Part shown: piece after piece, positions 31,206-40,709 of the stretch
How positions within the stretch are numbered: position 1 is the stretch's first letter
How the letters are laid out: every line of letters starts with the position of its first letter
NCBI RefSeq assembly: GCF_901709675.1
Contig: NC_051088.1
Span: forward strand, 1,490,001 to 1,554,000
Length of the DNA stretch: 64,000 nucleotides
Source: Syngnathus acus
Lineage: Eukaryota > Chordata > Actinopteri > Syngnathiformes > Syngnathidae
Direction of reading: 5' to 3'
Program-made: the position numbers and the translations under genes
The notes under the pieces: generated by a model
The model's input: only the letters and a program-made list of their open reading frames with translations
The model's database searches: none
What the model was told of the DNA's origin: nothing

Positions 31206-31535
31206 TTATTGTTGTTTGTTCGAACAATCTAGACTTGTAATTCTTTTTCTTACTTATTCATTAAATTCCTACTTTATAATCATTTAATTTGAATTAATGA
31301 TTATTCGGATCTTTTAAGCTCCAAATCTCTTTTGTTTCTCTTTCATAGTCCTACTTTGAAACAGTTCAGTTCTTTTTTGAAGACAGCTTTAATCCTTAAC
31401 ATCGGGAACTGTCAGATCTGGTTCGAAATAGTTATCTTAAGCTCAGCTAGAACGAGTCTGCGCTAGTGTAAATTAACGAATCGCCACGGTCTTAAAAAAG
31501 ACAGCTAAATTTATCCGAGATTTAAGAAAAGCCCC

Positions 31536-32503
31536 AAATCAAAGGAAAATAGCTGCCAGGACAAAGGGCGTGGTCATTCTGACACCATGTCTCAACAGTT
31601 ACTCTATACGCGCGTCGCTTGACTTTAGAGGGATTGGCGTCCTGAAGAGATTACCGTTTTTTTCCATGTATAATACGCACCCTAAAAATGGCATGTTGAT
31701 GCTGGAAAAAAGCCTGTACCCATGTATAATACGCACCCAAATTCTGACTTTTTTTTTTTTTTTTTTTAAAGTCCCAATGATCGTCACACACGCATCTGCA
31801 TCTGGGTGTGGTGAAATTTGTCCTCTGCATTTGACCCATCCCCGTGTGATTTTGATCCATCCCTTGGGGGAGAGGGGAGCAGTGAGCAGCAGTGAGCAGC
31901 AGCGGCGCCGCGCTCGGGAATCATTTGGTGATCTAACCCCCCAATTCCAACCCTTAATGCTGAGTGCCAAGCAGGGAGGCAATGGATCCCATTTTTATAG
32001 TCTTTGGTATGACCCGGCCAAATCAAAGGAAAATAGCTGCCAGGACAAAGGGCGTGGTCATTCTGACGCCATGTCTCAACAGTTACTCTATACGCGCGTC
32101 GCTTGACTTTAGAGGGATTGCCGTCCTGAAGAGATTACCGTTTTTTTCCATGTATAATACGCACCTTAAAAATGGCATGTTGATGCTGGAAAAAAGCCTG
32201 TACCCATGTATAATACGCACCCAAATTTTGACTCCTACTTAAGTCCGTAAACGTAAAATTATTTCAGAAAAAAGATCATCTTTGGGAACAACCGGATGTT
32301 ATTCTGCCGGTCAGTATCACTGCGCATGCGGTAGCAAACTCGATAGCGAAGAAATGTTTCGGATTTGTGTAGGGTACATTGTGACAGCAAACGAGCAGGT
32401 GATCGAGCAAGCGTGTGATACGAGAGCATTGTGTTCGCATGGAGCGTGTTTGAAGTGAACAGCAGAGAAGAAAGGAACAAGGCAAAGTGTTGTGAAATAA
32501 AAT
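31536..32503. repeat. 484-bp direct tandem duplication
   Basis: AAATCAAAGGAAAATAGCTG begins at 31,536 and again at 32,020, exactly 484 bp later, and the copies stay alignable through AAAGGGCGTGGTCATTCTGA, the GACTTTAGAGGGATTG block and the start of a family A MITE. The copies then differ: the first carries a SINE, the second does not. The first MITE therefore lacks a right end and the second is complete. Confidence 0.88.
31652..32019. mobile_element. MITE family A, left part with reverse SINE
   Basis: Left end TACCGTTTTTTTCCATGTAT with subterminal GTATAATACGCACCC, then a T-run and the SINE in reverse (AAAGTCCCAATGATCGTC, CCAATTCCAACCCTTAATGC). The copy breaks off inside the SINE head (TATGACCCGGCC) at the tandem-duplication joint. 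Its right terminus is absent. Confidence 0.85.
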
Positions 32504-32732
32504 ATTACCTGTAATACGCATTTAGGTAGAGAACTGAACTCTCGCTCTTTATATAGCTGACGTGTCTTGCGCATCCGTTCTGCGCATCTGTAATGGCGGC
32601 CTCCGTATGATATCCGGATAAAAAAAAAAAACATTAAATAAAAATTTTTTTTACCCATGTATAATGCGCATCCCAGATTTTAGGACAATAAATTAGTTAA
32701 ATTTTGCGCATTATACATGGAAAAAAACGGTA
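32136..32732. mobile_element. MITE family A, complete without SINE
   Basis: 597 bp, TA-flanked, with both inverted ends. The SINE site reads CAAATTTTGACTCCTACTTA uninterrupted. It shares with the copies at 12,918 and 53,343 an internal stretch (ACGAGCAGGTGATCGAGCA, TGGAGCGTGTTTGAAGTG). Confidence 0.9.
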
Positions 32733-32938
32733 AATTCATTCCTTCAGAATTAATTTCTTAGAGGCGGTCAGCACTCGGACGAATATTTTCCGAATTCCGG
32801 CTGATTTAACTCTCGTCTCCCCATGAGAGCTACCTTAAAGCAGCGGGGACAAGGGAGAGTTTTAACCCTTTAAACGGAGAGCCGGTCGCTTACGTTTGAT
32901 AAGTGCGGATTTGTCCTTATATTGTTAATTTAAAATAC

Positions 32939-33455
32939 TACAGTAATCCCTCGTCTATCGCAGATAATTGGTTCCAAGACCATCCGCGATATGTGAAAAT
33001 CCGCGAAGTAGTGTCACCCTCTCATTTTTAACATACATACATTTTTGTGTATCAATTAGTGTATATTAAACCATATAAGTGCATAATGTTATCATTAGAA
33101 TATTAAATTTTATTATATATTTATATTATATATATTATTTATAATATTAATAGTTTCAAACATGTAAATACTATATTAATATGTAGTATAAAGGACAGAA
33201 AATAATGTATAAATAATATAAATATGATACTCTTATTATTATTACAACTTTTTTATAAAAAGGTCCAAGTGTATGTACTGCAATTGTGTGGACACTCCCT
33301 GCCTTCTGGTGGCGTGTGGGCAACTTTCGTGCCATAATTTCTCAATTTAGAAGGTTTATTTTTAATTTGTGATTTATTTTTTTCAATTTGGAAAAAAATC
33401 TGCAATGTACTGGAGCCGCGATAAACGAACCGTGATGTAGCGAGGGATCACTGTA
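32939..33455. mobile_element. Tigger/pogo MITE (CCTCGTCTATCGC type)
   Basis: Ends TACAGTAATCCCTCG and CGAGGGATCACTGTA, TA-flanked, 517 bp, with AT-rich interior (TAATATTAATAGTTTCAAAC). Same family as 4,650-5,192. No coding frame. Confidence 0.9.
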
Positions 33456-33634
33456 CACTGTAAAATTGGTTAATGACCAAACCGAGTTAGACTTAAAGTA
33501 GCGTAGAATCCAAGTGTGTCAAATTGAGCTTCAGCTGTAATTGTGAAAGTCTTATCACAGTTTCTTGCCAAACTATAAAACGCTTCATCCCAAGTAGCTT
33601 GATATGTTATGGTTGTGTGTGTGAACATGCATAC

Positions 33635-33748
33635 AGAAAGAGGAGTTCAGGTTGTTCTTGATCGTCATGAAGTCCATGGCCACTTGATTTTGCTTTGCTT
33701 TGACATTGCTCAGTCGCTTGCGGCCATCTTCCAGCTGAGCTTTTACCT
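33635..33748 (-). CDS. lama5: lama5 coiled-coil exon
   Basis: The exon is 114 bases, phase 1 at both ends, acceptor CCACAG, donor GTATGC. It encodes VKAQLEDGRKRLSNVKAKQN followed by QVAMDFMTIKNNLNSSF. It corresponds to [20 protein letters not shown] in mammalian alpha-5. It is isolated between a 16.3-kb and a 3.0-kb intron. Confidence 0.9.
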
Positions 33749-33942
33749 CTGTGGCATGGAAACAGGCATTAGGAACAAAACAAATAATCACAAATGTTAT
33801 GCTTCATCTACCATATCAAAGTCACACAGGAAAAACAGTGTAAATGCTAAGCTAACATAGCAAAAAAATTACTGAGCAACACATCTACCTCTACCTTGAC
33901 TACAGTAATCCCCCACAGGCACCATTAAAAAATTAATCAATT

Positions 33943-34584
33943 TACCGTATTTTTCGGACTATAAATTGCGTTTTATTCGTAGCTTGGATGCGATTTATAC
34001 TCTGGAGCGACTTATGTGTGAAATTATTAAGACATTATTATATCATTTCACATGTAATTTCCACACTAAACCGCAAGCGAGCCCTCTAGGCCTGTGTTGA
34101 TAATTGTGTTGATGAGTCTGACATAAGCGACGTACGAAAGGAAGCGTCGCATTGTCTGCCTCCAGTGTTAGCGGAGTTGTTTAAAAGTGACACAGAGGAT
34201 GAAGATTTCATTGGATTTAGTGATTTGGAGTGACACGGATGGTTGGGTAAACTTGTTAGCATGTTATTCATGCTAAAGTTATCTGAATAACTCTTACTAT
34301 GTTACGTCAGGCACGTTCTCAGTTCGTTGTTTAGTATATGTCATGTAACGTTAGCATACCGTACAATTATTCAGCCTGTTGTTGCCTCTATTGTATTTTT
34401 ATTTTAAATTGGCTTTCAAGATGACATGTCTGTTCTTGGTGTTGGATTTTATGAAAGTAATTTCCCCTAAAAATGCGACTTATACTCCAGTGCGACTTGT
34501 ATATATATTTTTCTTCTTTATTATGCATTTTATGGCTGGTACGACTTGTACTCCGGAGCGACTTATAGTCCGGAAAATATGGTA
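33943..34584. mobile_element. MITE family B, short copy (642 bp)
   Basis: Starts TACCGTATTTTTCGGACTAT and ends with the complement of TACCATATTTTCCGGACTAT, TA-flanked, with GCGACTTATA motifs near both ends and internal GATTTGGAGTGACACGGATG. The tandem array of the longer copies is absent. Confidence 0.9.
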
Positions 34585-34707
34585 CTAATATGTATATTTT
34601 TTCCTGTAAAGCATTATCTCCATTTGTGTAAAAATAACTAAAAATGTAGGTTTCTTTGTCTGAAATGCTGCGGGTCGGTAGCAAAGTACTGACAATAGGA
34701 AATAGGA

Positions 34708-35038
34708 CTTTGGTTTTAAAGAACAAATGCTCCGAAAATTATCATTCGGTTCGTCAATAGGAAATATAAAGTGGATCTTTTGAAGCAAGGGAGGAAACTA
34801 CAAGGAACGGGTGTTTACCTAAATGAGCACCTCACTAAGAAGAATGCTGAGATAGCCTGGAACGCACGCAAACTGAAGAAGGAAAACAAGATTCTCGCAA
34901 CGTGGGTCTGAAACTGCAAAGTATGGATTAAAACGAATGGAGCAACACCAGAAGATGTCAAAACTCTCGTTGTGAGTGAACTGGAGGAACTGAAGACGTA
35001 TGGCCTGCTGGTGGGGGAACCTAACATCTACAATGGCT
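34708..35038 (+). pseudogene. ORF1 fragment of the split LINE
   Basis: The frame reads TNAPKIIIRFVNRKYKVDLL, then KQGRKLQGTGVYLNEHLTKK and ENKILATWV, a TGA stop at 34,919, then NCKVWIKTNGATPEDVKTLV. The block around RFVNRKYKVDLLKQGRKL with YLNEHLTKKN is typical of the RNA-binding ORF1 protein of this LINE group. The 5' portion is missing, so the copy is 5'-truncated. Confidence 0.75.
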
Positions 35039-35761
35039 GAACTGATGACCATTAACTGGTACCTATGGACCCTCCTGACGAGAATGGTGGATTACAGCGG
35101 AGCACAACATGGCAAACAGAGACTGGCGGGGAGGACATCCATCTCAGGTAGACCGTCCCCTTACACCCTTCATGCCATCCAGTGACACTCTCACAAATAC
35201 AGGGATTTCTGTCCCACCGAATCTAGACTCTTTATTATTTAATTCATTTGACCTAGAGAATGTTAATGCTGGTATCTATGAGTCCTTCTTTAACCCAGAT
35301 ACTAATTACCGTAAATTCCGGACTATAAGCCGCGACTTTTTTCCAAGATTTTTAACCCTGCGGCTTATAGTCAGGTGCGGCTTATATAAGGATTTTCTCG
35401 TGATTTTTGTGATGACTTGATCACTTTTATACACTGCGGTATCTTGAAGAAAAAAACAACAACAAAAATACTATTTTGAAATACTACTATGGCTGCTGCT
35501 TATTCTGGCTGTGTTGCTCGTGACTATTATGAGCTTTAGTAGGAATGCACGCTAGGTGACCTGCGTCAAAGGGCTCTAAACCCTTTCTCTTACTCTGCCA
35601 TGTGACTCAGAGATTACACAAAGCAGTGGCGCTGTTTGGACCATCTGCATTGTATTAAAACCCAATCAATCAGCATTTAAATTCAATTCTTCTGACATTT
35701 TGCTCACCAAAAACAAGTTGTAATGAACGTGAACCTTTAATGCATTTTATTCAGAAGGTTA

Positions 35762-36286
35762 ATTTGAGGCAGAGCACGAGCAAAGGCCATCCGGATCCCT
35801 GAATATAGGCGTAGGAGAATTAGCCCCTGACGAGCCAGAGGAGAACGTTGCCACTGTACAGGATTCGGAAATCAACCTTCTCAAGTCCGGAGAACTCACG
35901 ATGGCCGTCCCGCTCAGCATCGAGGATATTTCCCAGTTTGGCGACGGCTCTTCATCAAATCCAGCTGTTACAGCGTGGTGACCGTTGCGGTGGCTGACGC
36001 GGGGCCGAGCATCGGCTGGATGTTTTCTTCGGAACCAAAAAGCATTTCCTTTAGTGTGGTTTACCGGGAAAATGCTGATGATCAATTGGAGCGATCAAAG
36101 GTTCTCATTCCACTGACACGCTGCAATTCTCACAAAGAGACCATTCAGGGACAGCTAAAAGTGCGTCGGCCGGGAACCTACGCGCTCATCTTCGACAACT
36201 CCTTCTCACGATTTATCTCCAAGAAAGTCTTCTATCATCTGACCATGGAAAAGCCCATCATCTACGATGGAAGCGACTTCCCCTGA
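35762..36286 (+). pseudogene. fyco1: Captured C-terminal fragment of FYCO1 (GOLD domain)
   Basis: Frame 1 (35,766-35,980) reads EAEHEQRPSGSLNIGVGE, then [20 protein letters not shown] and [12 protein letters not shown]. Frame 2 (from about 35,966 to the stop at 36,284) reads [94 protein letters not shown] and YDGSDFP. These follow the C-terminus of vertebrate FYCO1 (FYVE and coiled-coil domain autophagy adaptor), ending in its GOLD domain. One frameshift or small deletion lies near 35,960. There is no intron in 520 bp. N-terminal RUN, coiled-coil and FYVE regions are absent, so it cannot make the adaptor. Confidence 0.88.
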
Positions 36287-36330
36287 AGCTTTGCCAACAC
36301 TAAGTATGGCAACCGAAGGGAGATAAGAAG

Positions 36331-36840
36331 AGACAGACGAAGAAGAGATAATGCGCCGAAGAAGACGTGCTAGTTTGTGTTTTGATAGGCGTATAATTCA
36401 CACGAAGAAGAGACAGAACGAGATCAAGACGGACATTACTGAAAGGGAGCTTTTATACACAAACCGTCATTATGGGGGACAAAAGAAATGCATATGATGC
36501 CGCTTTTAAGCTAAAGGCAGTCGATGTTGATGACATTGTCTTGCGTCACCCTTTTCTTTATTTCGTGGTCCCGTCTACTATGGAGCTATACGTGTCGCTC
36601 GCTAGTTCAATGTAATTTAGCGCTTCGTGCATGAATAAAATTAGCATGAACGGACCCTCATCATGGAAAATGCTAGAAGAAATGCATAAAAGCGACGACA
36701 AAAGAGAGACTGATAAAGTGTGTGGCGAAGGATATCTAACGCTATTCCAATCGGACGCTGAGGAGGAAGACTTCGATGGTTTCAGTGCACAGGAGGAAGA
36801 TGAAGACGATGAAGCTCTTTTTTTTACTTTTACTGGTATG
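36331..36840 (+). pseudogene. Chimeric transposase remnants (two starts, acidic tail)
   Basis: At 36,471 MGDKRNAYDAAFKLKAVD matches the transposase N-terminus of 25,965, then turns into unrelated VDDIVLRHPFLYFVVPSTME. At 36,663 a second start MENARRNA appears, with the same upstream phrase ACCCTCATCATGGAAAA as the other element, and stops at once in the other frame. From about 36,735 the acidic tail LFQSDAEEEDFDGFSAQEED is present. All DNA-binding and DDE regions are deleted, so the element depends on another copy for movement. Confidence 0.85.
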
Positions 36841-37280
36841 TTTTTTAACGAGCCCTGTTGGTGCTGTACTACCGTGTTGCTGCTGTGTTACCGCCGCGTC
36901 TCAGTGACTTTTACCGGGTATGTTTTTTTTAATCCAGCCCTATTAGTCTTGTGTTACTTCCGTGTTGCTGCGGTATTACTGCCGCGTCACGGGCAGTGTT
37001 TGGAAAGAAACGTTAAGGTATGTTATTAAAACTTTAAAAAAGCTTTCTGTGTCCAGTCTTTCTTTGTTAATAACTCGCGTTGGAAAGAAATGTTAAGGTA
37101 TGTTATTAAAACTTTAAAAAAGCTTTCTGTGTCCAGTCTTTCTTTGTTAATAACTCGCGTGCACACTTCCGTGTTGCTGCGGTACTACTGCTGCGTCACA
37201 GGCAATGTTTAGAAAGACATGTTAAAGTATGTTATTAAAACTTTAAAGAGGCTTTCTGTGAACGGTCTTTCTTTGTAAAA
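36840..37280. repeat. Tandem array at the 3' side of the capturing element
   Basis: Two almost identical 81-bp units (GTTAAGGTATGTTATTAAAA, CTTTCTGTGTCCAGTCTTTC, TTAATAACTCGCGT) end at about 37,079 and 37,160, with a third diverged copy to 37,275. Around them the phrase TCCGTGTTGCTGCGGTA.TACTGC repeats, related to the array at 24,130-24,592. Confidence 0.8.
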
Positions 37281-38507
37281 AACGCGTGTGCACGTGCGGC
37301 TTATAGTCCGGTGCGGCTTATATAAGACAAAAACTCAAATATCCCCCAATTTTAGCTGGTGCGGCTTATAATCCGGTGCGGTTTATAGTCCGGAATTTAC
37401 GGTACACTCCTCTAAAATCTGTTGAATTGTCATGTGAATATTTTTCTGAAGATATGTTTAACAAACTGTGCAATACTCCTCCTGGCCACTGCCAAACAAA
37501 TGTATTCTCCACTGTCCACTTCAATGTACGGAGTATCTCTAAAAATCATGATGGTCTGAAAACCTATTTAACAACCTTAACACATTCCTTTTCAGTAATA
37601 GCTCTTACTGAAACCTGGATGGTTGATAATACATCTAGCTACCCTCTCTCTCACTACGCTCCTATACACTCTTGTAGACCAAACAAGCAAGGTGGAGGAG
37701 TCTTACTGTATGTGATTGATAACTTAAATTTCTCTCCCAGAAAGGATCTAAGTGTTAACTTTGATATGACTGCAGCAGAATCTGTGTTTATAGAACTCTC
37801 ATCTTGCTCACTCTTAAACAACAAAAATGTGATAATTGGATGTATATATATAGACCACCAGACTCTGATAAAATCACCTTCAATGAAGCCCTCGACTCTA
37901 CTCTAGAAATCATAAACAAAGAAAATAAATTGTGTGTCCTACTTGGTGACTATAATACTAATTTGCTTGAAACTAAGCAGTCACATACAGCAGACGTCCT
38001 TAATACATTATATTCCAGTAACTTTTTCCCTCTTATCAACAAACCCTCCAGGATCACAAGCTTAACGGCCACTCTCATTGACAACATTTTATTTAATTCT
38101 CTAGACTACAAAATAACATCTGGCCTGTTGATCTGTGATGTATCTGATCATCTTCCTGTCTTCCATTTCATCCACAATGATAGTGGTCCAAAAATCAAAG
38201 GTCATACTGGTGATCAAATGAAATTCCGCAAATTTACTGAGAAAAACATGGTATCTTTTATATCTATCATTAGCTCTGTGTCATGGGATGAAGTTATCCT
38301 GTTGCAAGATGTCAACAAAGCCTATCACTCCTTTCTAACAATACTCACAAATGCATTAGAGTCCTCATTTCCTTTAATTTCTAGTCGTAAAAATAACTCT
38401 AAGGGGAAACCATGGATAACGGATGAACTAAAAAAATCTTCACGTAAAAAAAATAAACTTTATAGAAAATCTATTGCAAATCCCACCCCTATAAATATAG
38501 AAATATA

Positions 38508-40215
38508 TGAAGACCCCTCCCCCTCCACACGAGCAGCCCCTGTGCCTCTCTGCCGATAGCGTGAGGAGGGCGCTTGCCGCTATCAACACCCGTAAGGCGG
38601 CGGCCCCTGACAACATCCCAGGTCGAGCGCTGAAGGACTGCGCTGGGGAGCTGACGGGTGTCTTCACGGACATTTTTAACATTTCCCTGCAGCAAGCCAT
38701 CGTCCCTTCGTGTTTCAAGGCTGCCACCATCGTACCTGTGCCGAAGAAACCTGCTCCGTCCTGCTTCAATGACTACCGCCCCGTGGCACTGACGCCCATC
38801 ATCATGAAGTGCTTTGAGGGGCTTGTCATGGAGCACATCAGGTCCATTCTCCCCCCCACCATAGACCCCTTCCAGTTTGCGTACCGAGCCAAACAGTCCT
38901 CTGAGGATGCCATCTGCTCTGCCCTCCACTCGGCCCTCACCCACCTGGAGAGAAGGGACTCATATGTGAGATTGCTGTTTGTGGACTTCAGTTCCGCCTT
39001 CAACACCATTGTGCCACAACAACTCATCTGCAAACTCGACAAGCTGGGCCTCAGTACCTACCTCTGCAACTGGCTACTGGACTTCCTCTGTCAGAGGCCT
39101 CAGGTGGTACGTGTTGGCGACAAAATCTCCGCCAGCATCACGCTGAGCACGGGGGCCCCCTAAGGCTGCGTGCTCAGTCCGCTGCTCTTCACCCTGCTGA
39201 CGCATGACTGCACCGCAACCTACAGCAACAACTGCATAGTGAAACTTGCTGACGACACGACTCTGGTGGGTCTCATCACCAAGGGCGACGAGACTCAATA
39301 CAGGTTGGAGGTTGACCTTCTGACCACGTGGTGCAGGGACAACAACCTCCTGCTGAACGTCAACAAGACCAAGGAGATTGTTGATTTCCGGAAGGGTCAC
39401 ACCCAACACCTGCCGCTGACCATCGACGGTGCTGTGGTGGAGAGAGTGAGCAGCACCAGGTTCCTGGGGGTGCACATCAGTGAGGATCTCTCCTGGTCCA
39501 CCAACACCGCATCACTGGCGAAGAAAGCTCAGCGCCGCCTGTACTTCCTGAGGAAACTCAGGCGAGCAAGTGCTCCTCCGGCCGTCATGACTACATTCTA
39601 CCGCGGCACCATTGAGAGCGTCCTCTCCAGTTGTATCGCTGTTTGGGGTGGTAGCTGCACTGAATACAACATGAAGGCCCTGCAGCGCATAGTGAACACG
39701 GCTGGTAAGATTATTGGTGCTTCACTCCCCTCCCTGATGGACATTTACACCTCCCATCTCACCCGCAAGGCGACCACGATTGTGAGTGATGTGAGTCACC
39801 CCGCTCACTCTTTGTTCGATCTTCTGCCCTCAGGGAAGAGGTACTGGAGCCTGCGCTCCCGCACCACCAGACTCACCAACAGCTTCATACTCCAGGCTGT
39901 TAGGATCCTGAACTCTCTCCCCCCTTCTGCGTAGCGTCCTGTACTTTTGCGCTATATTCTGACTGTCTGCTGTATGCACACTTGCTCCATTTTTGCTCCT
40001 CTTATTATGTTGTTTGTTTATTTATTATTTATTCATCACTCTTATTTATTCATTGTTTGTGCCTTCTTGTTTTTATTTTTTTGTGTTGTTTACTTGTATG
40101 TATATTGTGTACAATGTCTTGTCACCGTGGGATGGTGGGAACGTAATTTCGATTTCTTTGTGTGTCTTGGCATGTGAAGAAATTGACAATAAAGCAGACT
40201 TTGACTTTGACGTTG
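38508..40215 (+). mobile_element. Rex1-type LINE, 5'-truncated, with 11-bp target duplication
   Basis: Flanked by ATAGAAATATA (38,497-38,507 and 40,216-40,226). It begins within the linker before the reverse transcriptase and ends with GACAATAAAGCAGACTTTGA and a (CTTTGA)n tail. The host LINE frame resumes exactly after the right duplication. High identity to the copies at 7,475 and 15,579 indicates recent activity of the family. Confidence 0.93.
38512..39934 (+). pseudogene. Rex1 reverse transcriptase, one nonsense codon
   Basis: The frame reads [56 protein letters not shown], then STGAP, a TAA at 39,161, GCVLSPLLFTLLTHDC and the catalytic box KLADDTTLVG. It ends RILNSLPPSA. GAPQGC is the family consensus, so the stop is one C-to-T change from glutamine. 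Otherwise the reverse transcriptase is open; the endonuclease is missing because of 5' truncation. Confidence 0.9.
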
Positions 40216-40615
40216 ATAGAAATATACAAGAAATATAAAAATACATTTACAGTATTACTAAGGAAAACCAAACAAACTTACTATGCTGATAAATTTACTC
40301 AAGCCTCTGGTGACATCAAAACAACATGGAATCTTATCAACCATTTATTACATCGCAAAAAATCTAAAACATCTACCCCAAGTGAGATGCTGGGAAGAAT
40401 GGAGCCCATTCTAACCCAATAGAACCTAATGGTTTCAATGATTTGTTTGTAAATGTTGGCGCTACCTTGGCATCTAGCTTCTCAACCTCTGATACAAGCC
40501 CCTGTTGCCTAATTAAAGGGCAGTTTCCTTCACTCTCCATTCTTGACCCTCCTAGTGTTGAGGACGTTTACAGCATTGTCATGAGCTTGAAAAACTCGGC
40601 CCCTGGCCATGACGA

Positions 40616-40709
40616 GATCAGAAGCATACATAGTGGAAACGTAATTTCGATTTCTTTGTGTGTCTTGACATGTGGAGAGATTGACAATAAAGCTGACTTT
40701 GACTTTGAC
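40616..40709 (+). mobile_element. Rex1 3'-end stub, about 94 bp
   Basis: GTGGAAACGTAATTTCGATT, GTGTGTCTTGACATGTGGAG and GACAATAAAGCTGACTTTGA match the last bases of Rex1. It breaks the host LINE frame LKNSAPGHDEI. It is an extreme 5' truncation; the target duplication is not clear. Confidence 0.85.

Larger units (their letters stand above)
31206..32915. repeat. Unclassified repeat, copy 2, split by MITEs
   Basis: It runs 31,206-31,651, is interrupted by the duplicated MITE block, and resumes at 32,733-32,915 with the same phrases as copy 1 (CCTTCAGAATTAATTT, CACTCGGACGAATATTTTCC, GTTTTAACCCTTTAAACGG). Continuity across the break shows the MITE inserted into an existing repeat. Confidence 0.75.
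35307..37404 (+). mobile_element. Pogo-like transposon that captured a fyco1 fragment
   Basis: Ends TACCGTAAATTCCGGACTAT and the complement, TA-flanked, interrupting the LINE frame NPDTNY.. . The left 450 bp (to CATTTTATTCAGAAGGTTA at 35,761) are homologous, in reverse, to 26,100-26,583 of the element at 23,982. From AGACAGACGAAGAAGAGATA (36,331) homology to that element resumes at its transposase leader. The DNA in between (35,762-36,330) is foreign and encodes the FYCO1 C-terminus. Two broken transposase starts and its acidic tail follow. Confidence 0.9.

Noticed and set aside
35762-36286. Genuine terminal exon of the host fyco1 gene
   Set aside because: Both flanks are transposon sequence, there is no acceptor or upstream exon, and the frame is broken; the captured-fragment reading fits better.
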